Shown here one piece after another: positions 53,410-61,625 of a stretch of 64,000 bases of DNA. A model generated the notes under the pieces. The model searched no databases. It was not told where the DNA came from and saw nothing but the letters and a program-made list of their open reading frames with translations. The stretch comes from Bifidobacterium commune (GTDB lineage Bacteria; Actinomycetota; Actinomycetes; Actinomycetales; Bifidobacteriaceae), in assembly GCF_900094885.1 (NCBI RefSeq), contig NZ_FMBL01000001.1, forward strand, positions 62,001 through 126,000, read 5' to 3'. Every line of letters begins with the position of its first letter. Within the stretch, counting starts at the first letter, position 1. The position numbers were made by a program, and so were the translations under genes.

Positions 53410-54681
53410 ATGAATCCTCCAAGGGTGAGTTATGCGCATCTTGGCGCAAAAGTCAACGACAAGCATCTGGCCAGTTTACTGAGGTTTTTCCAGTCTGGTG
53501 CCAAGCCGGAAAAGGACGACGGCTACGGTGTTGAAATCGAGCATCTTCCGGTCCGAAATGGCAGCGATCGGGCCGTGAGTTACGCGGAACCTGACGGTGT
53601 AGAAACGCTGTTGGAACGGCTTCGCCCATACTATGACACCGATAAAGAGTTCGTTGAGGACGGCCATCTGCTCGGCCTTTCCCGTTCGGGAATCAGCTTG
53701 TCACTTGAGCCTGGGGGTCAGTTCGAAACATCGATCGGTGTGCTGCATACGCCCGAGGAATTGCTTGATGTCTATGGTCAATTCAGGAATGAAGTCGCCC
53801 CGATTCTCGATGAGCTCGGCTTCCGTCTTGTCAATTACGGTTACCAGCCGGTCACTGGCTTTGCTGATATCACGCTTAATCCCAAGCGGCGCTATGCGGT
53901 GATGGATGAGTATCTGGGGCATGTTGGTTCGTACGGACCTTGCATGATGCGAGCCTCAGCTTCTACACAGGTGAGTATCGACTACGACGGCGAAGCGGAT
54001 GCCATCGCCAAGATGCGAGTGGGGACTGCGTTGGGGCCCATCATTTCCCTCTTTTTCCGCAACTCGCCGTATTTCGAGGGTGAACGCAACCCTTACCCGT
54101 TGTTGCGCCAATATATTTGGGACAAGACCGACGCGCAGCGCACCGGCATTACTCCTGGGTTGTTCGATCGGCGGTTTGGTTGGGAAGATTACGCGCGTGA
54201 TGTGCTGTCAACGCCCATGATGTTTGTCGACCTGACGCATACACCGGAAGCGAAAGGTCTGAGCGAGGACGAGCAGGAATTCCCTGCATTCGAGCGAAAT
54301 GCCGCCGATATCTATCCCGATCGTGAGCTTAACGACTACGAGGTCTCGCATCTGCTGTCTACACATTTCAATGATGTAAGGCTGAAGAATTTCGTGGAAC
54401 TGCGGCATTGGGACTCGCTACCTATTGAGCGGGCCGAACTTTTGGCTGAAACCGTGAAGTCCATCTTTTATGAGGATGACAATTTTGCTCGATGGAAGTC
54501 ATTTGCCGAAGGTCTGAACATAACTGATGTGGAACTGGCGAAAGCCGATTTGCAGGCACGCGGCATGGGCGCTCGCCCGTTCGGCCGTTCGATGGAGCAG
54601 TGGCAATCCGAACTAGGTCTTAGTGATACCCGTCCGAACATCCCGGGTGATCCCGTTCATCCTGACGTTTTTCAGCGGTAA
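53410..54681 (+). CDS. Glutamate-cysteine ligase family protein
   Basis: A 423-aa member of the gamma-glutamylcysteine synthetase (GCS2/plant-like) group. It makes gamma-Glu-Cys from glutamate, cysteine and ATP, or a related gamma-glutamyl amide. YGVEIEHLP (metal-binding Glu pair), LSLEPGGQFETSIGV, GYQPVTG, RASASTQVSIDYDGEADA and FFRNSPYFEGE are the recognised motifs in order. No gshB or fused ATP-grasp domain is adjacent. The start is uncertain: ATG at 53410 has a close GGGAG, and a TTG at 53371 is also in frame. Confidence 0.85.
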   Translation: MNPPRVSYAHLGAKVNDKHLASLLRFFQSGAKPEKDDGYGVEIEHLPVRNGSDRAVSYAEPDGVETLLERLRPYYDTDKEFVEDGHLLGLSRSGISLSLEPGGQFETSIGVLHTPEELLDVYGQFRNEVAPILDELGFRLVNYGYQPVTGFADITLNPKRRYAVMDEYLGHVGSYGPCMMRASASTQVSIDYDGEADAIAKMRVGTALGPIISLFFRNSPYFEGERNPYPLLRQYIWDKTDAQRTGITPGLFDRRFGWEDYARDVLSTPMMFVDLTHTPEAKGLSEDEQEFPAFERNAADIYPDRELNDYEVSHLLSTHFNDVRLKNFVELRHWDSLPIERAELLAETVKSIFYEDDNFARWKSFAEGLNITDVELAKADLQARGMGARPFGRSMEQWQSELGLSDTRPNIPGDPVHPDVFQR

Positions 54682-54801
54682 CGCGATTCGGCGATTATGT
54701 ATACCGGTGCACTGGTTTTGGGTGTTTTGAGGCGCGCCGCTACGCATGAGAGACCGGATGTTTTGGTGTTGTAGCTGCTTGCGTTGTTCGACGAAGTGGT
54801 G

Positions 54802-55422
54802 TTACCGGTATCCTTCCCATAACGGCATCGGCATCAACTCCGATTCGCACTCTGCCCACATGTCGTTGAGGTTGCGCTCCGGACAGCGCAACCAGCGCAG
54901 CTGGATGCCGTCCATCATGCTGAATCCCGCCTGGATCAAATGCTCGATATTGATGCCTTCGGGAACGACCCATTTAGTTTGCAAAGCGACGTCAATGGTG
55001 TGCTGATCCCGGTCTCTGAAGTAGTCATGTGCTGGATGTTTGGGGTCGATTGATTCGGCGTCCAGTGTGGAGAACATATGCACCTGTTCAGGACGTTGCG
55101 CGTTGATTGCTACCACTTCTCTCCACATCTGAGCGATGAGAGGGCGTTCAACTTGGGTGTAATGGTTGATGACTGTATCGGTTCCGTCGTCATAAATTTC
55201 GTTGAGCCCGATGTCAAGCAAACCTTCTTTGCTGCCTATGTGGTGTAAGATACCAGCCTTGGTCATGCCCACGGTATTGGCGATTTTTTGTAGTGATGTG
55301 CCGTAATATCCACGTTCTCCGAATGAGTTGACGGCTGCGTTGAGAATTGCGGAACGGCTGTCTTCACGCGTGGGGTTGACTGTTGAGTCCGATGATGAGG
55401 ACTGTCGGGATAGATGAGGCAT
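54802..55422 (-). CDS. TetR-family transcriptional regulator
   Basis: A 206-aa repressor. The N-terminal helix-turn-helix (about residues 22-68) is SAILNAAVNSFGERGYYGTS plus LQKIANTVGMTKAGILHHIG and ends SKEGLL, the standard TetR layout. The ligand-binding part shows GFSMMDGIQLRWL. It lies downstream of the MFS gene at 55692-56960, same strand, with a terminator between, and probably controls that gene through the palindrome at 56994-57011 (inference). Confidence 0.9.
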   Translation of the reverse strand: MPHLSRQSSSSDSTVNPTREDSRSAILNAAVNSFGERGYYGTSLQKIANTVGMTKAGILHHIGSKEGLLDIGLNEIYDDGTDTVINHYTQVERPLIAQMWREVVAINAQRPEQVHMFSTLDAESIDPKHPAHDYFRDRDQHTIDVALQTKWVVPEGINIEHLIQAGFSMMDGIQLRWLRCPERNLNDMWAECESELMPMPLWEGYR

Positions 55423-55604
55423 CTTGTGATGAACTCTTTCTGAACAAATTAGGGAGGTTTTGTATTGCTCTATAAGATGCGATTTTGCCTCTCAAGGTAG
55501 ACTGTGCGAGGCTTCATAGGGTTTCTCCGCATTACGCACTGGTTTTCTGCGCGGATTGCCAGTTCTTGATCGGTGCTGTCTTGGCAGGTTGTTCATTGAT
55601 GTCA

Positions 55605-55641
55605 CAGAGCCCCACCATTGTCAACTGATGGTGGGGCTCTG
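55605..55641 (-). terminator. Terminator between MFS and TetR genes
   Basis: Perfect 14-bp stem: CAGAGCCCCACCAT (55605-55618) and ATGGTGGGGCTCTG (55628-55641), with a 9-nt loop. It sits about 50 bases after the MFS stop (leftward direction). T tracts are weak on either side. Confidence 0.8.
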
Positions 55642-55691
55642 AGTTTCGTAAAGTACACCCGGTAAGAGTCCGCGTGGCTTATGCTATATGG

Positions 55692-56960
55692 CTATTTCAC
55701 CTTGCGGATCATCATGATGAAGATAGTGCCGATGAGCATGAAGGCTGCTGCGACCGGGAAGACGCCCTTATAGCCACCGGAGAAGTCGATGAACATCGTG
55801 GTGAATACCGGGGCGAGCGCCTGACCGATGGTGTTGGAGAGGTTCAGGATGCCGAGATCCTTGCCTGCTTCTTCCGGGGTGGGCAGCACATCGACGTTCA
55901 GGGCCTGATCGACGGACATGTAGCAACCGTTGCCGAGTCCGGCGAGAGCTGCGTAGATGTAGACACCAACCGTTGTCGGCATGAGCCACAGGGCAATCAT
56001 GCCAACGGCAATAATGATGCAGCTGAGTGCCACGATGAACTTACGACGATGGAGGAAATCAGAAAGTGGACCGGAAAGCACCGAGGCGAGGATGGTGGTC
56101 ACCAGGGTGATAACCGACATGAGCTTCATGGCATTTCCGGCGTCCGTCACGTCCAGACCGACATAGCGCTGGAGGATGAGCATCAGGTAGCCGGAGATCA
56201 TGTAGCTACCGATGACGAAGGCAAGGCGACCGAAGAGTGCGAGGTAGAAATCGCGGCAGTTTTTGGTCGGGGGAACGAACGACTGGAGGATGTCCTTTAG
56301 TGAAACGGCTTTGGTGTTGTTCTCCGCTGATTGTTCGCGGGGCCAGACCAATACGGTGATGATGCCGGAGAACAGGAAGAAGCATGCGCCGACGATCATA
56401 CCGGTGTTGAGCTTGGTTAGGAAGAAGGTGCCGATGAAGTTGCCGATCTGCATGCCGACGATCTGACCGGCGCCGTAGAGTGCTGAGAACGTGCCCCGCA
56501 CGTCTTCGGGAATACGGTCGGAAAGCACTGCGACGGCGGGTGCGATCAGGCAGTTGATCCCAATCTGTACTATGCACCAGCCGATGACCATCCAGAGCAG
56601 CGAAGTTGAATGGGAGGTCAAGAGGTAGCCTGCAGCGCCAATGATGCCACCGACGACGATCCAAGGGGTTCGTTTGCCGATCTTGAACTTGGAAATATCT
56701 GAGAGCGTACCGAAAATAATGTTCGCAAGCAGGGCAAAGATTGCACTGACCGCGTTCATCGTACCCAGCGCGTTCTCTGCGGAGATTCCCTTGATGCCTG
56801 AAAGTACCTGTGGCAGGAGCACGCCCGAACCCATGCAGAAGGGGATTGTCCAGAGAATTGAAACCAGTGCAAATCCCGTGGCGAAGCGGAACTTGTTTTC
56901 GAGAGGTTTCTTTGTGTCGGGGGCTAGGTGTGCCGGCGTTGGCGAAATTGATGCATCCAT
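55692..56960 (-). CDS. MFS transporter, GPH/SLC45-like sugar carrier
   Basis: A 422-aa permease with about twelve membrane helices. FGTLSDISKFKIGKRTPWIV (loop 2-3) is the D-x6-G-[RK]-R-x-P-W pattern typical of sugar-cation or SLC45-type sugar carriers. The twin motif in the second half is LSGPLSDFLHRRKFIVAL. The start is firmly set by AAGGAGG seven bases upstream. Likely role: uptake of a sugar or glycoside induced through the neighbouring TetR regulator. The substrate is unknown. Confidence 0.85.
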   Translation of the reverse strand: MDASISPTPAHLAPDTKKPLENKFRFATGFALVSILWTIPFCMGSGVLLPQVLSGIKGISAENALGTMNAVSAIFALLANIIFGTLSDISKFKIGKRTPWIVVGGIIGAAGYLLTSHSTSLLWMVIGWCIVQIGINCLIAPAVAVLSDRIPEDVRGTFSALYGAGQIVGMQIGNFIGTFFLTKLNTGMIVGACFFLFSGIITVLVWPREQSAENNTKAVSLKDILQSFVPPTKNCRDFYLALFGRLAFVIGSYMISGYLMLILQRYVGLDVTDAGNAMKLMSVITLVTTILASVLSGPLSDFLHRRKFIVALSCIIIAVGMIALWLMPTTVGVYIYAALAGLGNGCYMSVDQALNVDVLPTPEEAGKDLGILNLSNTIGQALAPVFTTMFIDFSGGYKGVFPVAAAFMLIGTIFIMMIRKVK

Positions 56961-56993
56961 GCATTTCCTCCTTGAATGTTGGTAACTTCATGG

Positions 56994-57011
56994 TTACCGT
57001 ACGGTCGGTAA
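56994..57011. promoter_or_regulatory. Probable TetR operator
   Basis: TTACCGTACGGTCGGTAA is a near-perfect 18-base inverted repeat (outer TTACCG/CGGTAA arms) with an inner perfect palindrome ACCGTACGGT. This is the shape of many TetR-family operators. It lies 34 bases before the MFS start codon, where it would overlap the promoter or 5' end of the mRNA. Confidence 0.7.
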
Positions 57012-57375
57012 GCTATTTTAGCAGAATAATCAGTTATTTGAACCGGCTTGGTAAAAACCGCTGAGATTCGGTGACTTGTTCCGTGGAAAAGCAACAAAGC
57101 GCAAGTACGTATATCTAAAATCATCTTTTAGCTAAAACGGTTGCGGGGTGTCTTGAGGTAATAACATTTTCCTTGATGTTCGGGGTGTTTTCGGATTGTG
57201 ATTTGTATTTGGTGGGTAATAGCGTTACATATTGTTTGTCGGCTTCAGCAGTCCCTCGTCTGACCGGTTGGCGCGTCCTTATTCGGATGCGGCTTCCTGA
57301 CATAAGGCGGGATGAAAAATCGTGGGTAAGAAGCGGCTATTTCGTCAGAATGAATAAATAGGAAATGAGGGATGA
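57012..57375. other. Divergent intergenic region before ABC exporter pair
   Basis: 364 bases between the MFS operator and the first exporter gene. It holds the promoters of both. TTTAGCTAAAA near 57126-57136 is a small AT palindrome. No coding remnant, operator repeat or regulator gene for the exporter pair was recognised. GAGGGATGA precedes the exporter ATG. Confidence 0.4.
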
Positions 57376-59208
57376 ATGGGCAAGGCACTTGATGCTCCCC
57401 AAGATACTCGGATAGAGACAGCGAATCAGACGCGCCCGAAACATCTGATACGAACGTTGCTGCATAGTCTTCGTGAATATAAACGTGAGAGTTTGTTGTC
57501 TCCGTTGTTCGTGATGGTCGAGAGTGTGCTCGAAATTCTTATCCCGACCATCATGGCGCAGTTGATTGACCAAGGTGTTGCTGGTGGGTCGATGTCGGCA
57601 ATTTGGAAGTTCGGCCTTATCCTGCTCGGTTGCGCCGTGGTTTCACTGTTCGCCGGCTTTATGTCCGGACGGTATGCGGCTATTGCTTCTTCAGGTTTCG
57701 CCAAGAACTTACGTCACGATCTCTTCGAGAAGGTCCAATCGTTCAGCTTTACGAACATCGACCGTTTCTCCACCGGTTCGATCATCACCAGGCTCACCAC
57801 TGATGTGACTAACGTGCAGTTCGCGTACCAAATCATCATCCGTGTGGCGGTACGCGCTCCGATGATGGTTGTCATTGCTTGGATTTTCTCGTTCAGAATC
57901 AGCCATTCCATCTCGCTGGTGTTCCTTATTATCATTCCGATTCTCGGGGCAGGGCTCACGGCGCTCGCGCTTTCGGTGCACCCCGTCTTTGAAAAGGTCT
58001 TCCATACCTACGATCATCTGAACAACATCGTTGACGAGAACCTGCAGGGCATTCGCGTGGTGAAGTCTTACAACCGTGCAGATCATGAGAACCGAAAATT
58101 CGCTCGGGTTTCGCAACAAATCTATGACCTTTACTGCAAGGCCGAACATGTTCTGGCTTTCAACTGGCCTATCTTGAACACCTGCATCTACGGCGCGATG
58201 CTCATCATCTCGTGGATGGCCACCAAGCAGATCGTGGGTTCGCATAACAATCCTGCGCTTGGCCTGACCACCGGTGATCTGACCGCATTGGTCACCTATG
58301 CCATGCAGATTCTCATGTCTCTGAATATGGTTTCCATGATTATTGTTATGGTTGTCATCTCCCGTGCCGATGCTGAGCGTATCTGTCAGGTGCTTAACGA
58401 GGTGAGCACCGTGCGTGACTGCAAAGATCCGATAGATGATGTGCCCGATGGCTCGATTGTGTTCAATGATGTCACCTTCCGCTACTCCGAAGGGTCTGAG
58501 CGCCCGGTGCTCGAAGACATCAACCTTAAGATCGCCTCTGGCAAAACCGTCGGCGTCGTCGGTGGTACGGGAGCGTCCAAATCAAGCCTGGTGCAGCTTA
58601 TCCCTCGTCTTTATGATGTCAGTTCTGGGTCGCTTGAAGTCGGCGGTCATAACGTGCGTGACTATGATCTGGTCGCTTTGCGTGACGCCGTGGCCATGGT
58701 GCTGCAGAAGAACGTGTTGTTCGCGGGCACCATCTCCGAGAATATTCGTTGGGGCAATCCGGACGCAACGGATGAGGACGTGGAACGCGTGTGCAAACTT
58801 GCCCAAGCGGACGGGTTCATTCGTGAATTCCCGAAGGGCTACGACACCTATATCGAGGAGGGTGGATCCAACGTCTCCGGCGGACAGCGTCAGCGTCTGT
58901 GCATTGCTCGCGCACTCTTGAAGAAGCCGAAGATCCTGATTCTTGACGATTCTACCAGCGCCGTCGATACCAAGACGGACAAGCTGATTCGCGCTGCTTT
59001 CGCCACCGAGATTCCCGATACCACCAAGATCATCATCGCGCAGCGTCTTGCTTCCGTGCAGGATTCCGATGAGATCATCGTTATGGATGAGGGTCGCGTT
59101 CTCGACCATGGCTCTCATGAGCAGCTCTTGCAGACTTGCGACGAATACCGTTCGATTTACGAATCCCAGACTAAGAGCCAGGGCAAGGGGGATGACGACG
59201 ATGAGTAA
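57376..59208 (+). CDS. Heterodimeric ABC exporter, subunit with degenerate site
   Basis: A 610-aa half-transporter. Six membrane helices (about 35-330) are followed by an ATPase. Walker A reads GGTGASKSSLVQL (Ser instead of the third Gly). The signature is VSGGQRQRLCIARALL. Walker B LILDDSTSAVD has Asp where the catalytic Glu should be. This is the pattern of the subunit with the inactive site in heterodimeric exporters such as TM287/288 or LmrCD. The start follows GAGGGATGA. Its final codons overlap the next gene by eight bases, so both are made together. Confidence 0.93.
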   Translation: MGKALDAPQDTRIETANQTRPKHLIRTLLHSLREYKRESLLSPLFVMVESVLEILIPTIMAQLIDQGVAGGSMSAIWKFGLILLGCAVVSLFAGFMSGRYAAIASSGFAKNLRHDLFEKVQSFSFTNIDRFSTGSIITRLTTDVTNVQFAYQIIIRVAVRAPMMVVIAWIFSFRISHSISLVFLIIIPILGAGLTALALSVHPVFEKVFHTYDHLNNIVDENLQGIRVVKSYNRADHENRKFARVSQQIYDLYCKAEHVLAFNWPILNTCIYGAMLIISWMATKQIVGSHNNPALGLTTGDLTALVTYAMQILMSLNMVSMIIVMVVISRADAERICQVLNEVSTVRDCKDPIDDVPDGSIVFNDVTFRYSEGSERPVLEDINLKIASGKTVGVVGGTGASKSSLVQLIPRLYDVSSGSLEVGGHNVRDYDLVALRDAVAMVLQKNVLFAGTISENIRWGNPDATDEDVERVCKLAQADGFIREFPKGYDTYIEEGGSNVSGGQRQRLCIARALLKKPKILILDDSTSAVDTKTDKLIRAAFATEIPDTTKIIIAQRLASVQDSDEIIVMDEGRVLDHGSHEQLLQTCDEYRSIYESQTKSQGKGDDDDE

Positions 59209-61282
59209 GCAGAAAGAGACCAAAAACAAAGGGCACCAGCAGTTTGATATGAACGCGAACAAAAGTGAGGACTTGGCACAAAACCGGAGATCCGGTGTTC
59301 CTGGACCGCAGAAAGCGCCGAAAGGCACCGCCAAACGGCTGATGAGATATATCTTCCGTTATCGCTGGCAGTGCATTGTCGTCATCATCGGCATTCTTGT
59401 ATGTGCATGCACGCAGTCCCTGCCGTCTTTCGTGTTGCAACCGTTGATTGACAACTGCATCATGCCGTTCATCCATGCCGAAACCCCGGATTGGGGACCG
59501 CTGATTCACATGACCATTGTTGTCGGGCTGATTTACGCGGTTGGTATGGTCTGCTCGTTCATGTGGAACTACATGGTCGTCAACATCGAGCAGGGTGTTC
59601 TCAAGACGGTGCGCGACGAGATGTTTGCGCACCAGCAGTGCCTTCCGATTCGTTATTTCGACACCCATGAGCACGGCGACATGATGAGCCGCTATACCAA
59701 CGACACGGACACCCTGCGTCAGATGGTTTCGCAGGCGCTGCCCCAGCTCCTGATTTCCGGTGCGTCCGTGGTTGCGGCGCTTTTTGCGATGATGTGGCTT
59801 TCCGTGCCGTTCACGATATTCACGGTTGTGTTCGTCGTGTTGATGATGCTTCTGGTCCGCGTGATCGTCAGCCGTTCCGGACGGTATTTCGTTCGTCAGC
59901 AGCAGACAATCGGTGACGTCAACGCATTCGTTGAGGAGGCAGTCAATGGGCAGAAAGTCATCAAAGTCTTCAACCACGAGGATGCTACCCAGTCGACGTT
60001 TGACGAAAAGAACGAGGAGCTGTTCCGGGCTTCCGCGAAGGCGAACTTCTACGCGAACATCACCATGCCGGTCATCGGCAACATGGGCAACGTGCTTTAT
60101 GTGCTGCTGGCCATCATTGGCGGTGTTGCCGGCATTAACGGATGGTTCAATTTCGGCCTTGCCGGAGTCAACACCCTTTCTTTGGGGGCGATCGTTTCGT
60201 TCCTGACGCTTTCCAAGGCGCTGATCAATCCCATCAGTCAGATCTCCTCGCAGATCAACATGATAATGATGGCGCTTGCCGGTGCTGCCCGGATCTTCAA
60301 TCTCATTGACGAACAGGCGGAAGTCGATGACGGATCCGTGCGTTTGGTGAGTGTGGAACTGGGGCCGGACGGTCGCACGATGACCGAAACCGACCATCCT
60401 ACTGGTCATTGGGCATGGAAGCGCGCTGCTGACGATGACGGCATGCGTTCGCTTGAGGCCGCCAAGAAGCTCAAGGGCTCTGCGCGCGAGGTTGCTATGA
60501 AGGCTCGTGAGCAAGCCATCACCTCGCCAGACGGACGTTTGACCCTGCTTTGCGGCGATGTGCGATTCACCAATGTCTCGTTCGGCTACAATCCCGACAA
60601 AACGGTGTTGCATGACATCACATGGTTCGCCAAACCGGGGCAGAAGATGGCACTGGTCGGTGCTACTGGAGCAGGAAAGACGACGATTACGAATCTGATC
60701 AACCGCTTCTACGATGTGCAGGAAGGCCAGATTCTCTATGACGGCATCGATGTGAAGAACATCAGGAAGGACGATTTGCGTCGTTCGTTGGGCATTGTGC
60801 TTCAGGATGTCAATCTCTTTACCGGTACCGTGCTGGAAAACATCCGGTACGGCAATCTTGATGCCACCGATGAGGAATGCATTGCGGCCGCCAAGCGAAC
60901 CAACGCCGATGCCTTTATTCGCATGTTGCCAGAAGGTTACAACACGGTGCTCGAAGGTGACGGTTCCGGTCTTTCACAAGGTCAGCGCCAGCTGATTTCT
61001 ATTGCGCGTGCGGCCGTGGCCGATCCGCCTGCCATGATTCTTGATGAGGCGACAAGCTCGATCGACACCCGTACCGAGGAAGTCGTCGAAGAAGGCATGG
61101 ATGCGCTGATGAAGGGTCGGACGGTCTTTGTTATTGCGCACAGGCTTTCCACCGTACGCAACTCGGATATCATCATGGTGCTTGATCATGGTCGTATCAT
61201 CGAGCGAGGCACGCATGACGAGCTTATTGCCCAGCGTGGCGAGTATTACCAGCTTTACACAGGTAAGCTCGAGCTGGAGTAA
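59201..61282 (+). CDS. Heterodimeric ABC exporter, subunit with consensus site
   Basis: Partner of the preceding gene, 693 aa. A hydrophilic N-terminus (about 45 residues) is followed by six membrane helices. A charged linker of about 70 residues between membrane domain and ATPase is unusual (around residues 380-450). Walker A is GATGAGKTTITNLI. The signature LSQGQRQLISIARA and Walker B MILDEATSSID with the catalytic Glu are intact, and IAHRLSTV is the H loop. The likely role is multidrug or lipid/peptide export, energised mainly by this subunit. The start at 59201 lies inside the upstream stop region; the frame itself is open back to 59048. AAGGGGG precedes it. Confidence 0.93.
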   Translation: MSKQKETKNKGHQQFDMNANKSEDLAQNRRSGVPGPQKAPKGTAKRLMRYIFRYRWQCIVVIIGILVCACTQSLPSFVLQPLIDNCIMPFIHAETPDWGPLIHMTIVVGLIYAVGMVCSFMWNYMVVNIEQGVLKTVRDEMFAHQQCLPIRYFDTHEHGDMMSRYTNDTDTLRQMVSQALPQLLISGASVVAALFAMMWLSVPFTIFTVVFVVLMMLLVRVIVSRSGRYFVRQQQTIGDVNAFVEEAVNGQKVIKVFNHEDATQSTFDEKNEELFRASAKANFYANITMPVIGNMGNVLYVLLAIIGGVAGINGWFNFGLAGVNTLSLGAIVSFLTLSKALINPISQISSQINMIMMALAGAARIFNLIDEQAEVDDGSVRLVSVELGPDGRTMTETDHPTGHWAWKRAADDDGMRSLEAAKKLKGSAREVAMKAREQAITSPDGRLTLLCGDVRFTNVSFGYNPDKTVLHDITWFAKPGQKMALVGATGAGKTTITNLINRFYDVQEGQILYDGIDVKNIRKDDLRRSLGIVLQDVNLFTGTVLENIRYGNLDATDEECIAAAKRTNADAFIRMLPEGYNTVLEGDGSGLSQGQRQLISIARAAVADPPAMILDEATSSIDTRTEEVVEEGMDALMKGRTVFVIAHRLSTVRNSDIIMVLDHGRIIERGTHDELIAQRGEYYQLYTGKLELE

Positions 61283-61303
61283 CTGGACACTGCTTCAGGT
61301 CTG

Positions 61304-61350
61304 ACGATGCCCCGCCGTGGTCGCAAAGACTGCGGCGGGGCATCGTTTTG
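61304..61350 (+). terminator. Intrinsic terminator after the ABC exporter pair
   Basis: Perfect 14-bp GC-rich stem ACGATGCCCCGCCG (61304-61317) and CGGCGGGGCATCGT (61333-61346), with a 15-nt loop, followed by TTTG. It begins 21 bases after the stop codon. Confidence 0.85.
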
Positions 61351-61625
61351 TCATGGAGTTTTCCGCTTAACCGATGGTCTGGATTATCTATGGACAAATC
61401 GGCTTTCAGTGATAAAAATTAGACAGTTTGCATTTTCGTGACTGTCCTCCTAATATCGACCGCTGGTCTAACACAGTCGGTTTACGCAATTGCGCTGTTT
61501 GACTTGATGTGAACTGAGTACTACATATGTCCGGGAAAATAATTTAGGAAAATCATTTCTCAACGGTTATGGCTCGAAGTGCCGATGCTGTACCGGTCAT
61601 GAACAACGGTAAAGGTGGGGTGCAA
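61351..61625 (+). promoter_or_regulatory. Leader region of the ECF transporter operon
   Basis: 275 bases before the ECF genes with no coding signal. Two small hairpins are visible: GACAGT/ACTGTC (61422-61427 with 61441-61446) and GACC/GGTC (61458-61468). ECF operons for vitamins often carry riboswitches, but I could not match this leader to the TPP, FMN, cobalamin or preQ1 classes by eye. AAGGTGGGG (61611-61619) is the ribosome site. Confidence 0.4.

Noticed and set aside
59171..60613. 480-codon open frame antisense to the second ABC exporter gene
   Set aside because: It contradicts an obvious ABC exporter on the other strand; the sequence is His/Asp/Arg-rich without a domain.
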